A stretch of 64,000 nucleotides of DNA from JAYFRL01 sp034925905. Its GTDB lineage: Bacteria > Bacillota > Clostridia > Lachnospirales > Anaerotignaceae. The notes beneath the pieces are model-generated. The model was not told the origin of the DNA. It worked only from the letters and a program-made list of their open reading frames with translations, and did no database searches. Each line of letters begins with the position of its first letter. The first letter of the stretch is position 1. The translations under genes were made by a program, and so were the position numbers. The stretch is from the NCBI GenBank assembly GCA_034925905.1, contig JAYFRL010000003.1, positions 62,001 to 126,000 of the forward strand, read 5' to 3'. Of the stretch, positions 33,620 to 42,383 are shown one piece after another.

Positions 33620-34468
33620 ATGATAGATATAGCTGTAATCGGTTCTGGCCCTGCGGGTCTTTCCGCAGCGGTTAATGGAGTTCAAAGAAATAAAAGCGTT
33701 GTTGTTTTTGGAGAAAAACCAAGTGCAAGCTATCTTTATGCAGCGGAGAATGTTGATAATTATCTGGGGCTTCCTAAAGTAAGCGGGAAAGAGCTTATAG
33801 ACAGGTTCTATAACCATGCAAAAAATGTTGGTGTTGGTTTCAGGGAAGGGAAGGTATACCAGATTTTTTCAATGGGTGACCATTTCACAATAAACTTTGA
33901 CAACAATTTTTATGAAGCCAAATCTGTTATTATAACAACAGGAATGAATAAAAGCAAAACAATAGAAGGCGAAGAAAAATTTTTAGGTCGAGGTGTGAGC
34001 TATTGCGCAACCTGCGATGGAATGCTCTATAGGGGTAAAACAATTGCTGTTGTTGGCGAAACGGATGAAGCTGAAAACGAATTAAAGTTTTTAAGCGAAG
34101 TGTGCCAGAAAGTATATTATATTCCGACATACAAATATAAGGGTGAAAGCAAAGGCAATGTAGAAGTTTTAAACACAAAGGTTTCGGCGGTTATTGGTGA
34201 TGAAACGGTTAAAGAAATAAAAACGGAAAAAGGGACCATAGAATGTGACGGAGTTTTTTTCATTAAAAAGTCTGTACCTTATAGCAGCATGATTTTTGGT
34301 CTTGAAACGGAAGGAGCTTCAATAAAAACTTCAAAACATATGGAAACAAACATTAAAGGTTTATATGCTGCAGGAGATGCTACCGGAAAGCCTTATCAAA
34401 TAAGCAAGGCTTGCGGTGAAGGTCTTGTTGCCGCTCTTTCGGCAGTTGAATATATTGATAAACTTTAA
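33620..34468 (+). CDS. Thioredoxin-reductase-like FAD/NAD(P) oxidoreductase
   Basis: This 282-residue flavoprotein has an N-terminal FAD-binding GSGPAG (residues 7-12), the redox-active CATC (SYCATCDGMLY, about 130), a second nucleotide-binding region (AVVGETDEAENE), and a C-terminal GLYAAGDATGKPYQISKACGEG motif that contacts FAD. It is slightly short for TrxB (about 310). It would reduce a thioredoxin or related disulfide carrier with NAD(P)H. ATG 33620 is chosen because AAAGAGG is 8 nt upstream; GTG 33611 has none. The GxGxxG of the NAD domain is replaced by VVGETDE, so the usual NADPH site may be altered. Confidence 0.78.
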   Translation: MIDIAVIGSGPAGLSAAVNGVQRNKSVVVFGEKPSASYLYAAENVDNYLGLPKVSGKELIDRFYNHAKNVGVGFREGKVYQIFSMGDHFTINFDNNFYEAKSVIITTGMNKSKTIEGEEKFLGRGVSYCATCDGMLYRGKTIAVVGETDEAENELKFLSEVCQKVYYIPTYKYKGESKGNVEVLNTKVSAVIGDETVKEIKTEKGTIECDGVFFIKKSVPYSSMIFGLETEGASIKTSKHMETNIKGLYAAGDATGKPYQISKACGEGLVAALSAVEYIDKL

Positions 34469-34539
34469 AATTCCTGATGAAATAAACTATATTTAATGGT
34501 AAAATAATATTATCAATTTATAAACGGGAGGGGATTTTT

Positions 34540-35385
34540 ATGGTAAATGTTGATGCCGAGAAATGCATCGGTTGTGGGGAGTGCACTGAAGTCTGTTCTT
34601 TTGATTCTTTGTTTGTTGACGATGGAATAGTGGCGTTTAAAGAGGGTGGCACATGTAATGAATGCGGACATTGTGCGGCTATCTGTCCAACAGAGGCAAT
34701 ATCTGTTGTAGGCTATGATCAGTCTGAAACACTTGTGTTCAATAAAGAAAAATTCACGCTTTCGCCCGAGATATTTTTAAATGTTTTAAAGTTTAGAAGA
34801 AGCGCCCGAGAATTTAAAGGTTCGGAAATACCGCCTGAAAAGCTTCAGGCTGTGCTTGAAGCAGGGAGATATTCTCCGACAGCCAGCAATAGGCAGCCTT
34901 TAAGATATATAGTTTTAGGCAAAAAAGCTGCAGGAGAAACATGCACCCTGGCACACTCAATATTTAAAGCCGCAACTGATGATGTGGAACACAGGGAAGA
35001 GCTTATAAGGGAAAAGTTTAAAGGTGTTCCGAGATATTATGATGTATGGATTCCAAAATGCAAAAATTATTTTGAAAAAGGGATAGATAAGCTTTTTTAT
35101 AACGCTCCCTGCGTTATTATAATGGTTGCAAAAAAAGATGACCCATGGGCAATCAAGGATTCTTCAATAGCTTATGGCAATATGGATATGATGGCCAGTA
35201 CTTTGGGCCTTGGAACATGTTTTATAGGAATGTTTGAATTGGCCGGTGGAGTTGACAGAAAGCTCTACGAGCATGTTGGAATAAAAGAAGACGAGACTCC
35301 GTTTGTTACATTTGTTATGGGAGAACCAAGGGTAAGCTACATAAGAACGGCAATAAGAAAGAAGCTTAATATAACGACACTTTGA
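34540..35385 (+). CDS. Ferredoxin-nitroreductase fusion protein
   Basis: The 281-residue protein has two [4Fe-4S] motifs at the N-terminus (CIGCGECTEVC and CNECGHCAAICP, residues 8-53), then a nitroreductase domain (about 85-275: RRSAREFKG, SPTASNRQPLRYIV, FYNAPCVIIM, SSIAYGNMDMMASTLGLGTC). Such fusions use ferredoxin-type electrons and FMN to reduce nitro or quinone compounds. ATG 34540 follows GGGAGGGG. It lies 71 bp after the TrxR-like gene on the same strand. Natural substrate unknown. Confidence 0.9.
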   Translation: MVNVDAEKCIGCGECTEVCSFDSLFVDDGIVAFKEGGTCNECGHCAAICPTEAISVVGYDQSETLVFNKEKFTLSPEIFLNVLKFRRSAREFKGSEIPPEKLQAVLEAGRYSPTASNRQPLRYIVLGKKAAGETCTLAHSIFKAATDDVEHREELIREKFKGVPRYYDVWIPKCKNYFEKGIDKLFYNAPCVIIMVAKKDDPWAIKDSSIAYGNMDMMASTLGLGTCFIGMFELAGGVDRKLYEHVGIKEDETPFVTFVMGEPRVSYIRTAIRKKLNITTL

Positions 35386-35406
35386 TTTTAAAATGCTTAT
35401 AAAATA

Positions 35407-35441
35407 AAAAAACGGTGCTTTTAAACAAAAGCGCCGTTTTT
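35407..35441. terminator. Bidirectional terminator between convergent genes
   Basis: AAAAAACGGTGCTTTT / AAAAGCGCCGTTTTTT hairpin (one G-T pair) with T-runs on both strands, between nitroreductase and the convergent glycerate kinase. Confidence 0.85.
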
Positions 35442-35442
35442 T

Positions 35443-36690
35443 TTATTTTATAAGTATAAACTGCAAATCGTTTACGTTTGTTCCCGTTGGTCCGGTTATT
35501 AGCAAAGAGTCTGATTCTTTTAACGCATTGTAAGAGTCGTTTTCAAATAAGACTTTATCAATGTTTATCCCTTTTTCGTTCAGCAATTTTTTTGTTTGCC
35601 AGCTAACCACACCGCCTGCGGCATCCGTAGGTCCGTCTGTTCCATCGGAGCCTACAGATGCTATAACAACATTCTCCATGTTTGATATAAGGGTTGCGGC
35701 CTGAAGTGCTATTTCCTGGTTTCTGCCGCCTTTACCTTTACCCGTTATGCGCACAACAGTTTCTCCGCCTAAAATTATGGCGCATGGGGCTTTAATCGGC
35801 AAAGAATCTTCCACAACGCTTCTTGCTATTGATGCGAGCATTTTTCCGGCTTCTTTTGCTTCACAGTCCAGGGTTGAAGTTAAAATCAAGGGCTTATATC
35901 CAAGGGTTTCAGCTGTTTTTGCGGCAGATGCGCAAAGAGCTTTAACGCTGCCCGTTATAATTGTTTCAACATTTTCAAGTTTTTTGGGTGTTTCGGATTT
36001 AAGTATTTCTTTAAGCTTTTGAGATATGGTTAAGTTGTATTTTTCGATTAAGGCAAAAGCGTCTGAGCTTGTTGAGGTATCAGGATATGCGGGACCAGAG
36101 GCTATGGAATCAAGCCTGTCTCCTAAAACATCGGAAAGAACTATGGAATAAACGGAAGCAGGAAGGCAGGCTTTTGCAAAGCGGCCACCTTTAACTGCGG
36201 ATAAATGCTTCCTTATTGTGTTTATTTCAACTATGTCGGCACCGCACTTTAAAAGCTGGTTTGTCACATCAAGTATGTCATCTAAGGTAACTCCTTCAAG
36301 CGGTTTTTCAAAAAGAGCCGAGCCGCCTCCCGATATAAGAAAGATAACGGTATCTTTTTCCTCAAGACCTGAAACAGCTTTAAGGGCTTTTGATGTGCCC
36401 AAGATTGAGTTTTCGTCTAAAAGAGGATGGCCTGCTTCTATAATTTCAAAATTACCTATGCTTCCTTTAGAATGGTTATATTTTGTTATAACAACCCCGG
36501 ATTTAACTTTGTCTTTAAGTATTTCATAAGCGGCGTTTGCCATTGTCCATGCAGCCTTACCTATTGAAATTACTATAACCTTGCCGGGAAAGCTTTTGTT
36601 TTCGAGGGCTTTTTTAACGGCTTCATCGGGTAAAACATCTTTAATTGCGGTGTTTATTATTGTCATTGCGTCTTTTTTAATATCATTCAT
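35443..36690 (-). CDS. Glycerate 2-kinase (DUF4147/MOFRL family)
   Basis: This 415-residue enzyme belongs to the GckA/MOFRL glycerate kinases that convert glycerate and ATP to 2-phosphoglycerate. Seen are the N-terminal DUF4147 domain with ISIGKAAWTMANAA, the nucleotide site LISGGGSALFE, and the C-terminal MOFRL region (ILGGETVVRITGKGKGGRNQE, SVGSDGTDGPTDAAGG). ATG 36690 is preferred: AGGAG lies 8 nt before it, whereas the first ATG 36696 is only 2 nt away and overlaps the stop of the folate gene. It is the last gene of the folate operon, an unusual partner. Confidence 0.88.
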   Translation of the reverse strand: MNDIKKDAMTIINTAIKDVLPDEAVKKALENKSFPGKVIVISIGKAAWTMANAAYEILKDKVKSGVVITKYNHSKGSIGNFEIIEAGHPLLDENSILGTSKALKAVSGLEEKDTVIFLISGGGSALFEKPLEGVTLDDILDVTNQLLKCGADIVEINTIRKHLSAVKGGRFAKACLPASVYSIVLSDVLGDRLDSIASGPAYPDTSTSSDAFALIEKYNLTISQKLKEILKSETPKKLENVETIITGSVKALCASAAKTAETLGYKPLILTSTLDCEAKEAGKMLASIARSVVEDSLPIKAPCAIILGGETVVRITGKGKGGRNQEIALQAATLISNMENVVIASVGSDGTDGPTDAAGGVVSWQTKKLLNEKGINIDKVLFENDSYNALKESDSLLITGPTGTNVNDLQFILIK

Positions 36691-36692
36691 AT

Positions 36693-37505
36693 TCATATCT
36701 CCTGCTCTGTTTTTATATCTATTATCCTTTGGTTAAGCAATGGATGTACATAATAAGGCGCTATTTCCCGCATAGGGATAAGGGTAAAGCTTCTTTTTTC
36801 AAAATAGGGGTGGGGGATAACCAAATCATTGTCAGTTATTATCATATTGTCATAAAAAAGGATGTCTATGTCAATTGTTCTCGGACCCCAGTGCGCAGTC
36901 CGCTGACGCCCCAACGCGTTTTCAACGCTTTGTATGTGCCTTAAAAGCTCATGAGGGGAAAGAATTGTTTTTATTTCGGCAACGCAGTTTAAAAAATTAG
37001 CCTGGTCTTCTTTTCCCCAAGGTTTAGTCTCAGTTATGGAAGAAACCTTGCAAACTGAAACCTTAGGCGAAGATAGCATTTTTAAAGCATTTTCGATGTA
37101 TTTTTTGCGTTCCCCGATGTTTGAACCAAGACCAAGATATGCGCTGTGGCGACCCTTTGTTATATTAACACCTGCATAATTAAGTTCGCACCCTATGGGT
37201 ACCCATGGTTTTTTAACTGTTATTTCAAGCGAAGAAACCATATCATATTCCAAAAATATTTCGTCTGCAAGCGCGCCGGCGCATTTTTCTATAAGATTGA
37301 ATTTATTTGTTTTAAAGACCTTTTCCACCGTTTTGCATATTTTAGAATAGTCCACTGTTTTTGTTAAATCGTCGGATGAAGAAGCTTCTTCAAGGTTAAG
37401 ATAAAGCACAAGGGAAACAAGGAATTTCTGGCCTATGGCCTTTTCCTCGCTGTTACACCCGTGATATGCGTAAACAGATATGTCTTTTAGAATTATTTTA
37501 TCCAT
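36693..37505 (-). CDS. folK: Bifunctional FolB-FolK: dihydroneopterin aldolase and HPPK
   Basis: A 270-residue fusion. Residues 1-117 are FolB (ISVYAYHGCNSEEKAIGQKF, LIEKCAGALAD, KKPWVPIGCEL), which splits dihydroneopterin; residues 120-270 are FolK (AYLGLGSNIGERKKYIENAL, SITETKPWGKEDQANFLNC, RTAHWGPRTIDIDILFYDN), which pyrophosphorylates 6-hydroxymethyl-dihydropterin. Both steps act in the cytoplasmic folate pathway between folE and folP. It follows folP by 7 nt and overlaps the glycerate kinase region by a few bases. Confidence 0.93.
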   Translation of the reverse strand: MDKIILKDISVYAYHGCNSEEKAIGQKFLVSLVLYLNLEEASSSDDLTKTVDYSKICKTVEKVFKTNKFNLIEKCAGALADEIFLEYDMVSSLEITVKKPWVPIGCELNYAGVNITKGRHSAYLGLGSNIGERKKYIENALKMLSSPKVSVCKVSSITETKPWGKEDQANFLNCVAEIKTILSPHELLRHIQSVENALGRQRTAHWGPRTIDIDILFYDNMIITDNDLVIPHPYFEKRSFTLIPMREIAPYYVHPLLNQRIIDIKTEQEI

Positions 37506-37512
37506 AGTAACC

Positions 37513-38331
37513 TCAAATGCTTTTTAATATTTTATCTGCCATAACTGCCGCAAGACGGTTGCTTTTAACGTCATGCACTCGTATAATACCGCATCCCTTT
37601 GATATGCCTAAAACATTTGCGGCGATAGTTCCTTCAAGCCTTTTTTCGGGATTTGGCTCGTCCGTGGCATAGCCTATCATTGATTTTCTCGAAATGCCCA
37701 AAAGAAAAGGATAGGGGAACTCTTTTATAATTTTATCAAGGTTATTCATTACGAACAGGTTTTGCTCGTATGTTTTGCCAAAGCCTATTCCTGGGTCTAA
37801 AATAATCTTTTCTTTTTTTATTGAGCAGGAAAAGGCTATATTAAGGCTTTCATTAATATCCGAAACAATATCTTCCAGTATATTTCTATAATCCGTGTTG
37901 TTTCTGTTGTGCATGATACAGCAGGGTATACCGCTTTCAGCTAAAATTTCCGCATAGCGTCTATCATATTTAAGACCCCAGATATCGTTTGCCATGTCTG
38001 CCCCTGAATCTATTGCGGCTAAAAGTATGGCAGGTTTATATGTATCCACAGAAATAGGGATACCTGGGAAATTCGATTTAATAGCTTTTATTATGGGGAT
38101 TACACGGTTTATTTCTTCTTCTTCGGATATTAAAACATGCCCCGGTTTTGTGGATTCTCCGCCAACATCTATTATATCTGCGCCTTCCGAAAGCATTTTT
38201 TCAGTATGGTGCATAGCTGTGTCAAGCGAATTAAACCGGTTTCCGTCTGAAAATGAATCGGGAGTTACATTTAATATGCCCATTATATACGTTCTACTTT
38301 TAAAATCAAAATCAGATTTTCCTATAATCAC
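37513..38331 (-). CDS. folP: Dihydropteroate synthase
   Basis: The 272-residue enzyme joins hydroxymethyl-dihydropterin pyrophosphate with p-aminobenzoate. Motifs: GILNVTPDSFSDGN (residues 18-31), ADIIDVGGESTKPGH, the substrate loop VDTYKPAIL, DPGIGFGKTYEQN, LGISRKSMIG, RVHDV. It starts at GTG 38331 after AAAGGTGAG, 4 nt behind folE. It is the target of sulfonamides. Confidence 0.95.
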   Translation of the reverse strand: MIIGKSDFDFKSRTYIMGILNVTPDSFSDGNRFNSLDTAMHHTEKMLSEGADIIDVGGESTKPGHVLISEEEEINRVIPIIKAIKSNFPGIPISVDTYKPAILLAAIDSGADMANDIWGLKYDRRYAEILAESGIPCCIMHNRNNTDYRNILEDIVSDINESLNIAFSCSIKKEKIILDPGIGFGKTYEQNLFVMNNLDKIIKEFPYPFLLGISRKSMIGYATDEPNPEKRLEGTIAANVLGISKGCGIIRVHDVKSNRLAAVMADKILKSI

Positions 38332-38335
38332 AAGC

Positions 38336-38914
38336 TCACCTTTTGCTTTCTCTCATGGTTATTAAGGAAAGGGCTTCGTTTTTAAGCTGGGCATCGGTTT
38401 CCAGGCAACCTCTAAATACGGATGTAACGGTTTTTGCCCCGGGCTTTCTTATGCCTCGCATCGTCATGCAAAGGTGCTCTGCCTCGGCTATAACGCAAAC
38501 ACCCTTTGCGTTTGTTGCCTTTTCTATAACTTCGGCAAATTGGCTGCAAAGCCTTTCCTGAAGCTGAGGTTTTTTGGAAATAGTGTCTAAAACACGGGCA
38601 ATTTTGCTTAAGCCTAAAATTTTGCCTTCATCAGACGGAATATAGGCTATATGAGCAACGCCTATAAAAGGCATTAAATGATGCTCACATACGGAATATA
38701 AAGGAATATCCTTAATAATAACCATTTCATTTGAATAATTTTCATCAAAAAGCTTTATATCATCAAAAGGATTTTTTGAAATTCCCGCAAATATCTCTTC
38801 AAGCATGTTTGCAACTCTTTTTGGAGTTTCAATAAGCCCGCTTCGCTTAGGATCTTCGCCTATGGCTATAAGTATTTCGTTAACTGCATCTTCAATACGT
38901 TTTTTATCGATCAT
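38336..38914 (-). CDS. folE: GTP cyclohydrolase I
   Basis: This 192-residue enzyme opens folate synthesis by turning GTP into dihydroneopterin triphosphate. The zinc and active-site motifs CEHHLMPF (about residues 75-82), LSKIARVLD, QLQERLCSQ and AEHLCMTMRGIRKPG are intact. GGAGG precedes ATG 38914. It is the first gene of folE-folP-folBK-glycerate kinase. Confidence 0.95.
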   Translation of the reverse strand: MIDKKRIEDAVNEILIAIGEDPKRSGLIETPKRVANMLEEIFAGISKNPFDDIKLFDENYSNEMVIIKDIPLYSVCEHHLMPFIGVAHIAYIPSDEGKILGLSKIARVLDTISKKPQLQERLCSQFAEVIEKATNAKGVCVIAEAEHLCMTMRGIRKPGAKTVTSVFRGCLETDAQLKNEALSLITMRESKR

Positions 38915-39230
38915 CTTATTACCTCCATCATCTAATTTAAAACGCTATACATAATTATAAGCATAATTAATAAAAAAAGCAAAATATTATTGGCAATACT
39001 TATGTAGAAAATTATTGCTAAAAGGAATCTTTTTTAAAAACTATATACAATAAGCATTTATGCTTACAGATAATAGAATTATCCATTGATCTTGACACTA
39101 ACTTGGCTAAGCAATGAGCAATTGTGTGTTGCAGGATGAATATTGAGCTATTAAAATTATTTTGGTTGAGTTTTTCTGCCGGGTAATATATATTTAAGGT
39201 ATATTTTACCAAAGGGGGGGAAAAAACGAA
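38915..39230. other. Intergenic region with no gene
   Basis: AT-rich divergent spacer between folE and the next gene. I saw no tetrahydrofolate riboswitch. An imperfect inverted repeat lies at 39182-39210. Confidence 0.5.
39182..39210. promoter_or_regulatory. Imperfect inverted repeat, possible operator
   Basis: GGTAATATATA and TATATTTTACC match at 10 of 11 positions and sit just before the GGGGGGG ribosome site of the next gene. Confidence 0.35.
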
Positions 39231-39473
39231 ATGGTTTGTCCAAAATGTGGCAGTACAAATGTTAACATTCAGGCGGTAGCTCACGTAAAATCAAAGGGTA
39301 AAGGGTGCCTTTATTGGATATTTATTGGTTGGTGGCTTGAATTGTTGCTTTGGATATGCTTTATGATACCAATGCTTTTTTTTAAACTGTTTGGAAGCAA
39401 AGGAAAGATAAGAACAAATGTAAAGTCTCATGCTGTATGTCAAAACTGCGGGTATCAGTGGGAAATAAAATGA
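39231..39473 (+). CDS. Small zinc-ribbon membrane protein
   Basis: This 80-residue protein begins with a CPKC zinc-knuckle (MVCPKCGSTNVNIQAV), has one long hydrophobic helix (about 27-55, CLYWIFIGWWLELLLWICFM), and ends with a second knuckle CQNCGYQW. The two CxxC pairs can make one zinc site. A run of G before ATG 39231 is the ribosome site. Similar small proteins occur widely in Clostridia. Function unknown. Confidence 0.75.
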   Translation: MVCPKCGSTNVNIQAVAHVKSKGKGCLYWIFIGWWLELLLWICFMIPMLFFKLFGSKGKIRTNVKSHAVCQNCGYQWEIK

Positions 39474-39658
39474 GCTTTTAAGGATTATCCAAAGTTAAAC
39501 ATTTCTTTTTATACGATGTGTATAAAAACGAGGTGTTTTTTCGGCATAATGGACAACCCCAATAATTGTAACATTATTGATTTTAAATTTAATTTGGATT
39601 AAAATAAACATATCAAGGGAAAAACTATTGCTTCATAAGTTTGAAAGGAGAATTTTTT

Positions 39659-40303
39659 GTGAAATTATTTATTGATACTGCAAATGTATCTTATATTAAA
39701 GAAGCAAACGACTTAGGCGTTATATGTGGGGTTACTACAAACCCTTCGTTAATTGCTAAAGAAGGCCGTGATTTTATTCAAGTTGTAAAGGAAATAACGA
39801 GCATTGTGGATGGTCCTATAAGTGCTGAAGTTATAAGCCTTCAGCATGAAGGCATGATAAAAGAAGCAAGGGAGCTTGCAAAAATCCATAAAAACATAGT
39901 TATAAAAATACCTATGACGGCAGAAGGGTTAAAAGCTGTTAAGGTTTTAAGCAAAGAAAACATAAAAACCAATGTAACCCTTATTTTTTCAGCAGCGCAG
40001 GCTCTTTTAGCCGCAACGGCAGGAGCGTCATATGTAAGTCCGTTTTTAGGAAGACTTGATGATATTGCTTTTGAAGGTATGGAGCTAATAGAAGAAATAG
40101 TTAATATATTTGACATCCAAGGCATAGAAACCGAAATAATAGCTGCAAGCATAAGAAGTCCTCTTCATGTTGTCCAGGCCGCCGAATTAGGCTGCGATAT
40201 TGCAACTGTTCCTTATGACGTAATAATTAAAATGATACAGCATCCTTTAACGGATATAGGGATAGACAAATTTTTAAAAGACTGGGAAAAGGTACCCAAA
40301 TAA
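39659..40303 (+). CDS. Transaldolase / fructose-6-phosphate aldolase family
   Basis: The 214-residue TIM-barrel protein is of the small transaldolase type (MipB/TalC): KLFIDTANVSYIKEAN, GVTTNPSLIAKEG, IKIPMTAEGLKAVK (Schiff-base Lys85 in KIPMT), NVTLIFSAAQALLAA, SPFLGRLDD. It moves dihydroxyacetone units between sugar phosphates. GTG 39659 is chosen because AAAGGAG lies just before it. It is 16 nt before transketolase, forming a non-oxidative pentose phosphate unit. Confidence 0.9.
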   Translation: MKLFIDTANVSYIKEANDLGVICGVTTNPSLIAKEGRDFIQVVKEITSIVDGPISAEVISLQHEGMIKEARELAKIHKNIVIKIPMTAEGLKAVKVLSKENIKTNVTLIFSAAQALLAATAGASYVSPFLGRLDDIAFEGMELIEEIVNIFDIQGIETEIIAASIRSPLHVVQAAELGCDIATVPYDVIIKMIQHPLTDIGIDKFLKDWEKVPK

Positions 40304-40319
40304 TTTAAGGAGATTTCAT

Positions 40320-42311
40320 ATGAATATTGATAATTTAACGGTTAACACCTTGAGATTTTTGGCGGTTGAGGCAGTGCAAAAAGCAAACAGCGGACATCCC
40401 GGTATGCCTATGGGTGCGTCTCCTGCTGCGTATGCTCTTTGGGCAAAAAATATGAAACATAATCCTAAAAATTTTAACTGGGCAGACAGGGACCGTTTTG
40501 TGCTTTCTGTAGGCCATGGCTCGGCTTTGCTTTATGCTATGCTGCATCTTTTTGGGTACGGTCTTACAATCGAGGATATTAAAAATTTCCGCCAGCTTGG
40601 CAGCAATACTCCCGGGCATCCGGAATATAAGCATCCCTTAGGTGTTGAAACCACTACCGGGCCTTTGGGTCAGGGTGTTGCAAATGCAGTTGGATTTGCT
40701 ATAGCAGAAAGTTATCTTGCCGCTGTTTTCAATAGGCCGGGGTTTGATATCGTAGATCATTATACATACACAATGAGCGGAGAAGGCTGCCTTATGGAAG
40801 GAGTCTCATCTGAAGCTGTTTCTTTGGCTGGGACGATGGGGCTTGGTAAACTTATATACCTTTTTGATTCAAATAATATAACAATAGAAGGCGATATAGA
40901 AACAGCTTTTAGCGAAGACGTTTTAAAACGCTTTGAAGCTTATGGTTGGCACACGATGGAAGTTCCTGACGGAATGGATGTTTCTGCTGTTGATGCGGCA
41001 ATAAAAGAGGCTAAAAAGGTTAAAGATAAGCCATCTATAATAAAATGCAACACAATAATAGGCTATGGTGCTCCGAATAAACAAGGAAAGGCAAAATGCC
41101 ACGGAGAACCTTTGGGTTATGATGAAATTAAGCTTGCAAAACAATACTTTGGCTGGGAATATGAAGAAGAATTTTATGTTCCGGATGAAGTTAAGGAAAA
41201 CATGAACAAAATAATAAAAGAAGGCCAGGAAGCCGAAGAGAAATGGAATAAGCTTTTTGCAGAATATGAAAAGGCATATCCTGAACTGGCTGAAAAATGG
41301 AGGCTTTGGCATTCAAAAGAGCTTCCTGCAGATCTCTTGAATAACGAAGAATTTTGGAAATTTGAAGGCAATACGATAGCTGCGCGAACTGCTTCGGAAA
41401 CGATAATAAACAGGCTTTCAAAGCTTGTGCCTAACATAATAGGCGGTTCGGCAGACCTTGGACCTTCAAACAAATCTGTTATGCATGACAGGGAATACTA
41501 TTCAAAGAAAAACAGAGGCGGTGCAAATATTCATTTTGGTATACGTGAATTTGCCATGTCGGCAATAGCCAGCTCTTTATATGCTCATGGAGGGTTAAGA
41601 CCATATACTGCCGGTTTTTTTGCTTTCAGTGATTATATGAAATCTGCTTTAAGGCTTCAAGCGCTTATGGGGCTTCCCGTTATAAGTGTGTTCACTCATG
41701 ACAGCATAGGTACGGGAGAAGACGGACCAACTCACCAGCCGATAGAACAGCTTGCTGTTTTGAGAAGTATTCCAAACTATACTGTTTTCCGCCCGGCTGA
41801 TGCGCATGAAACGGCTGCAGGCTGGTATGCGGGCTTAACAAGGCTTAACAGTCCCACGGCGCTTGTGCTTTCAAAGCAGGATCTCCCAGTTTTTAAAGAA
41901 ACGGGCAAAGGTGCTTTAAAAGGAGCTTATATATTAAAAGACAGCGGAAAAACTCCTGATATAATACTTATTGCAAGCGGTTCAGAGGTAGGCCTTATTT
42001 ATGACGCATATGATATTTTGGCTGAAAAAGGAATTGCAGCAAGAGTTGTAAGCATGCCGTCATGGGAAATTTTTGAGGAGCAGACGGATGAATACAAGGA
42101 AAGCGTTTTTCCCAAGTCGGTTAAAAACAGGCTTGCGGTTGAAGCCTCCACATCTTTCGGATGGCATAAATATATAGGCTTTGATGGAGCTTCCATATCC
42201 ATAGATAGGTTTGGAAGAGCGGGGAAACCTGAAGAGGTGTTCAAATTCTTTGGCTATACAGTTGAAAACGTAGTTGAAAAAGCAATTGAATTAATAAAAA
42301 AGAATAAATGA
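40320..42311 (+). CDS. tkt: Transketolase
   Basis: This 663-residue thiamine-diphosphate enzyme carries GHPGMPMGASPAAYALW, GHGSALLYAMLHL, TGPLGQGVANAVG, the ThDP-binding GEGCLMEGVSSEA...DSNNITIEG, and the pyrimidine-binding HDSIGTGEDGPTHQPIEQ. Length is standard. It moves two-carbon units between sugar phosphates, working with the transaldolase encoded directly upstream. AAGGAG precedes ATG 40320. Confidence 0.96.
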   Translation: MNIDNLTVNTLRFLAVEAVQKANSGHPGMPMGASPAAYALWAKNMKHNPKNFNWADRDRFVLSVGHGSALLYAMLHLFGYGLTIEDIKNFRQLGSNTPGHPEYKHPLGVETTTGPLGQGVANAVGFAIAESYLAAVFNRPGFDIVDHYTYTMSGEGCLMEGVSSEAVSLAGTMGLGKLIYLFDSNNITIEGDIETAFSEDVLKRFEAYGWHTMEVPDGMDVSAVDAAIKEAKKVKDKPSIIKCNTIIGYGAPNKQGKAKCHGEPLGYDEIKLAKQYFGWEYEEEFYVPDEVKENMNKIIKEGQEAEEKWNKLFAEYEKAYPELAEKWRLWHSKELPADLLNNEEFWKFEGNTIAARTASETIINRLSKLVPNIIGGSADLGPSNKSVMHDREYYSKKNRGGANIHFGIREFAMSAIASSLYAHGGLRPYTAGFFAFSDYMKSALRLQALMGLPVISVFTHDSIGTGEDGPTHQPIEQLAVLRSIPNYTVFRPADAHETAAGWYAGLTRLNSPTALVLSKQDLPVFKETGKGALKGAYILKDSGKTPDIILIASGSEVGLIYDAYDILAEKGIAARVVSMPSWEIFEEQTDEYKESVFPKSVKNRLAVEASTSFGWHKYIGFDGASISIDRFGRAGKPEEVFKFFGYTVENVVEKAIELIKKNK

Positions 42312-42324
42312 CAAATAATATAAA

Positions 42325-42352
42325 ATCGGGAGGTTAACCTCCCGATATTTTA
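42325..42352 (+). terminator. Terminator after transketolase
   Basis: ATCGGGAGGTT/AACCTCCCGAT is a perfect palindrome followed by ATTTT. Confidence 0.85.
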
Positions 42353-42383
42353 AAGGCTTTTAATATATTGGAGGGATTATATA

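Noticed and set aside
38915..39010. Tetrahydrofolate riboswitch before folE
   Set aside because: The conserved pseudoknot segments were not seen; the leader is short and AT-rich.
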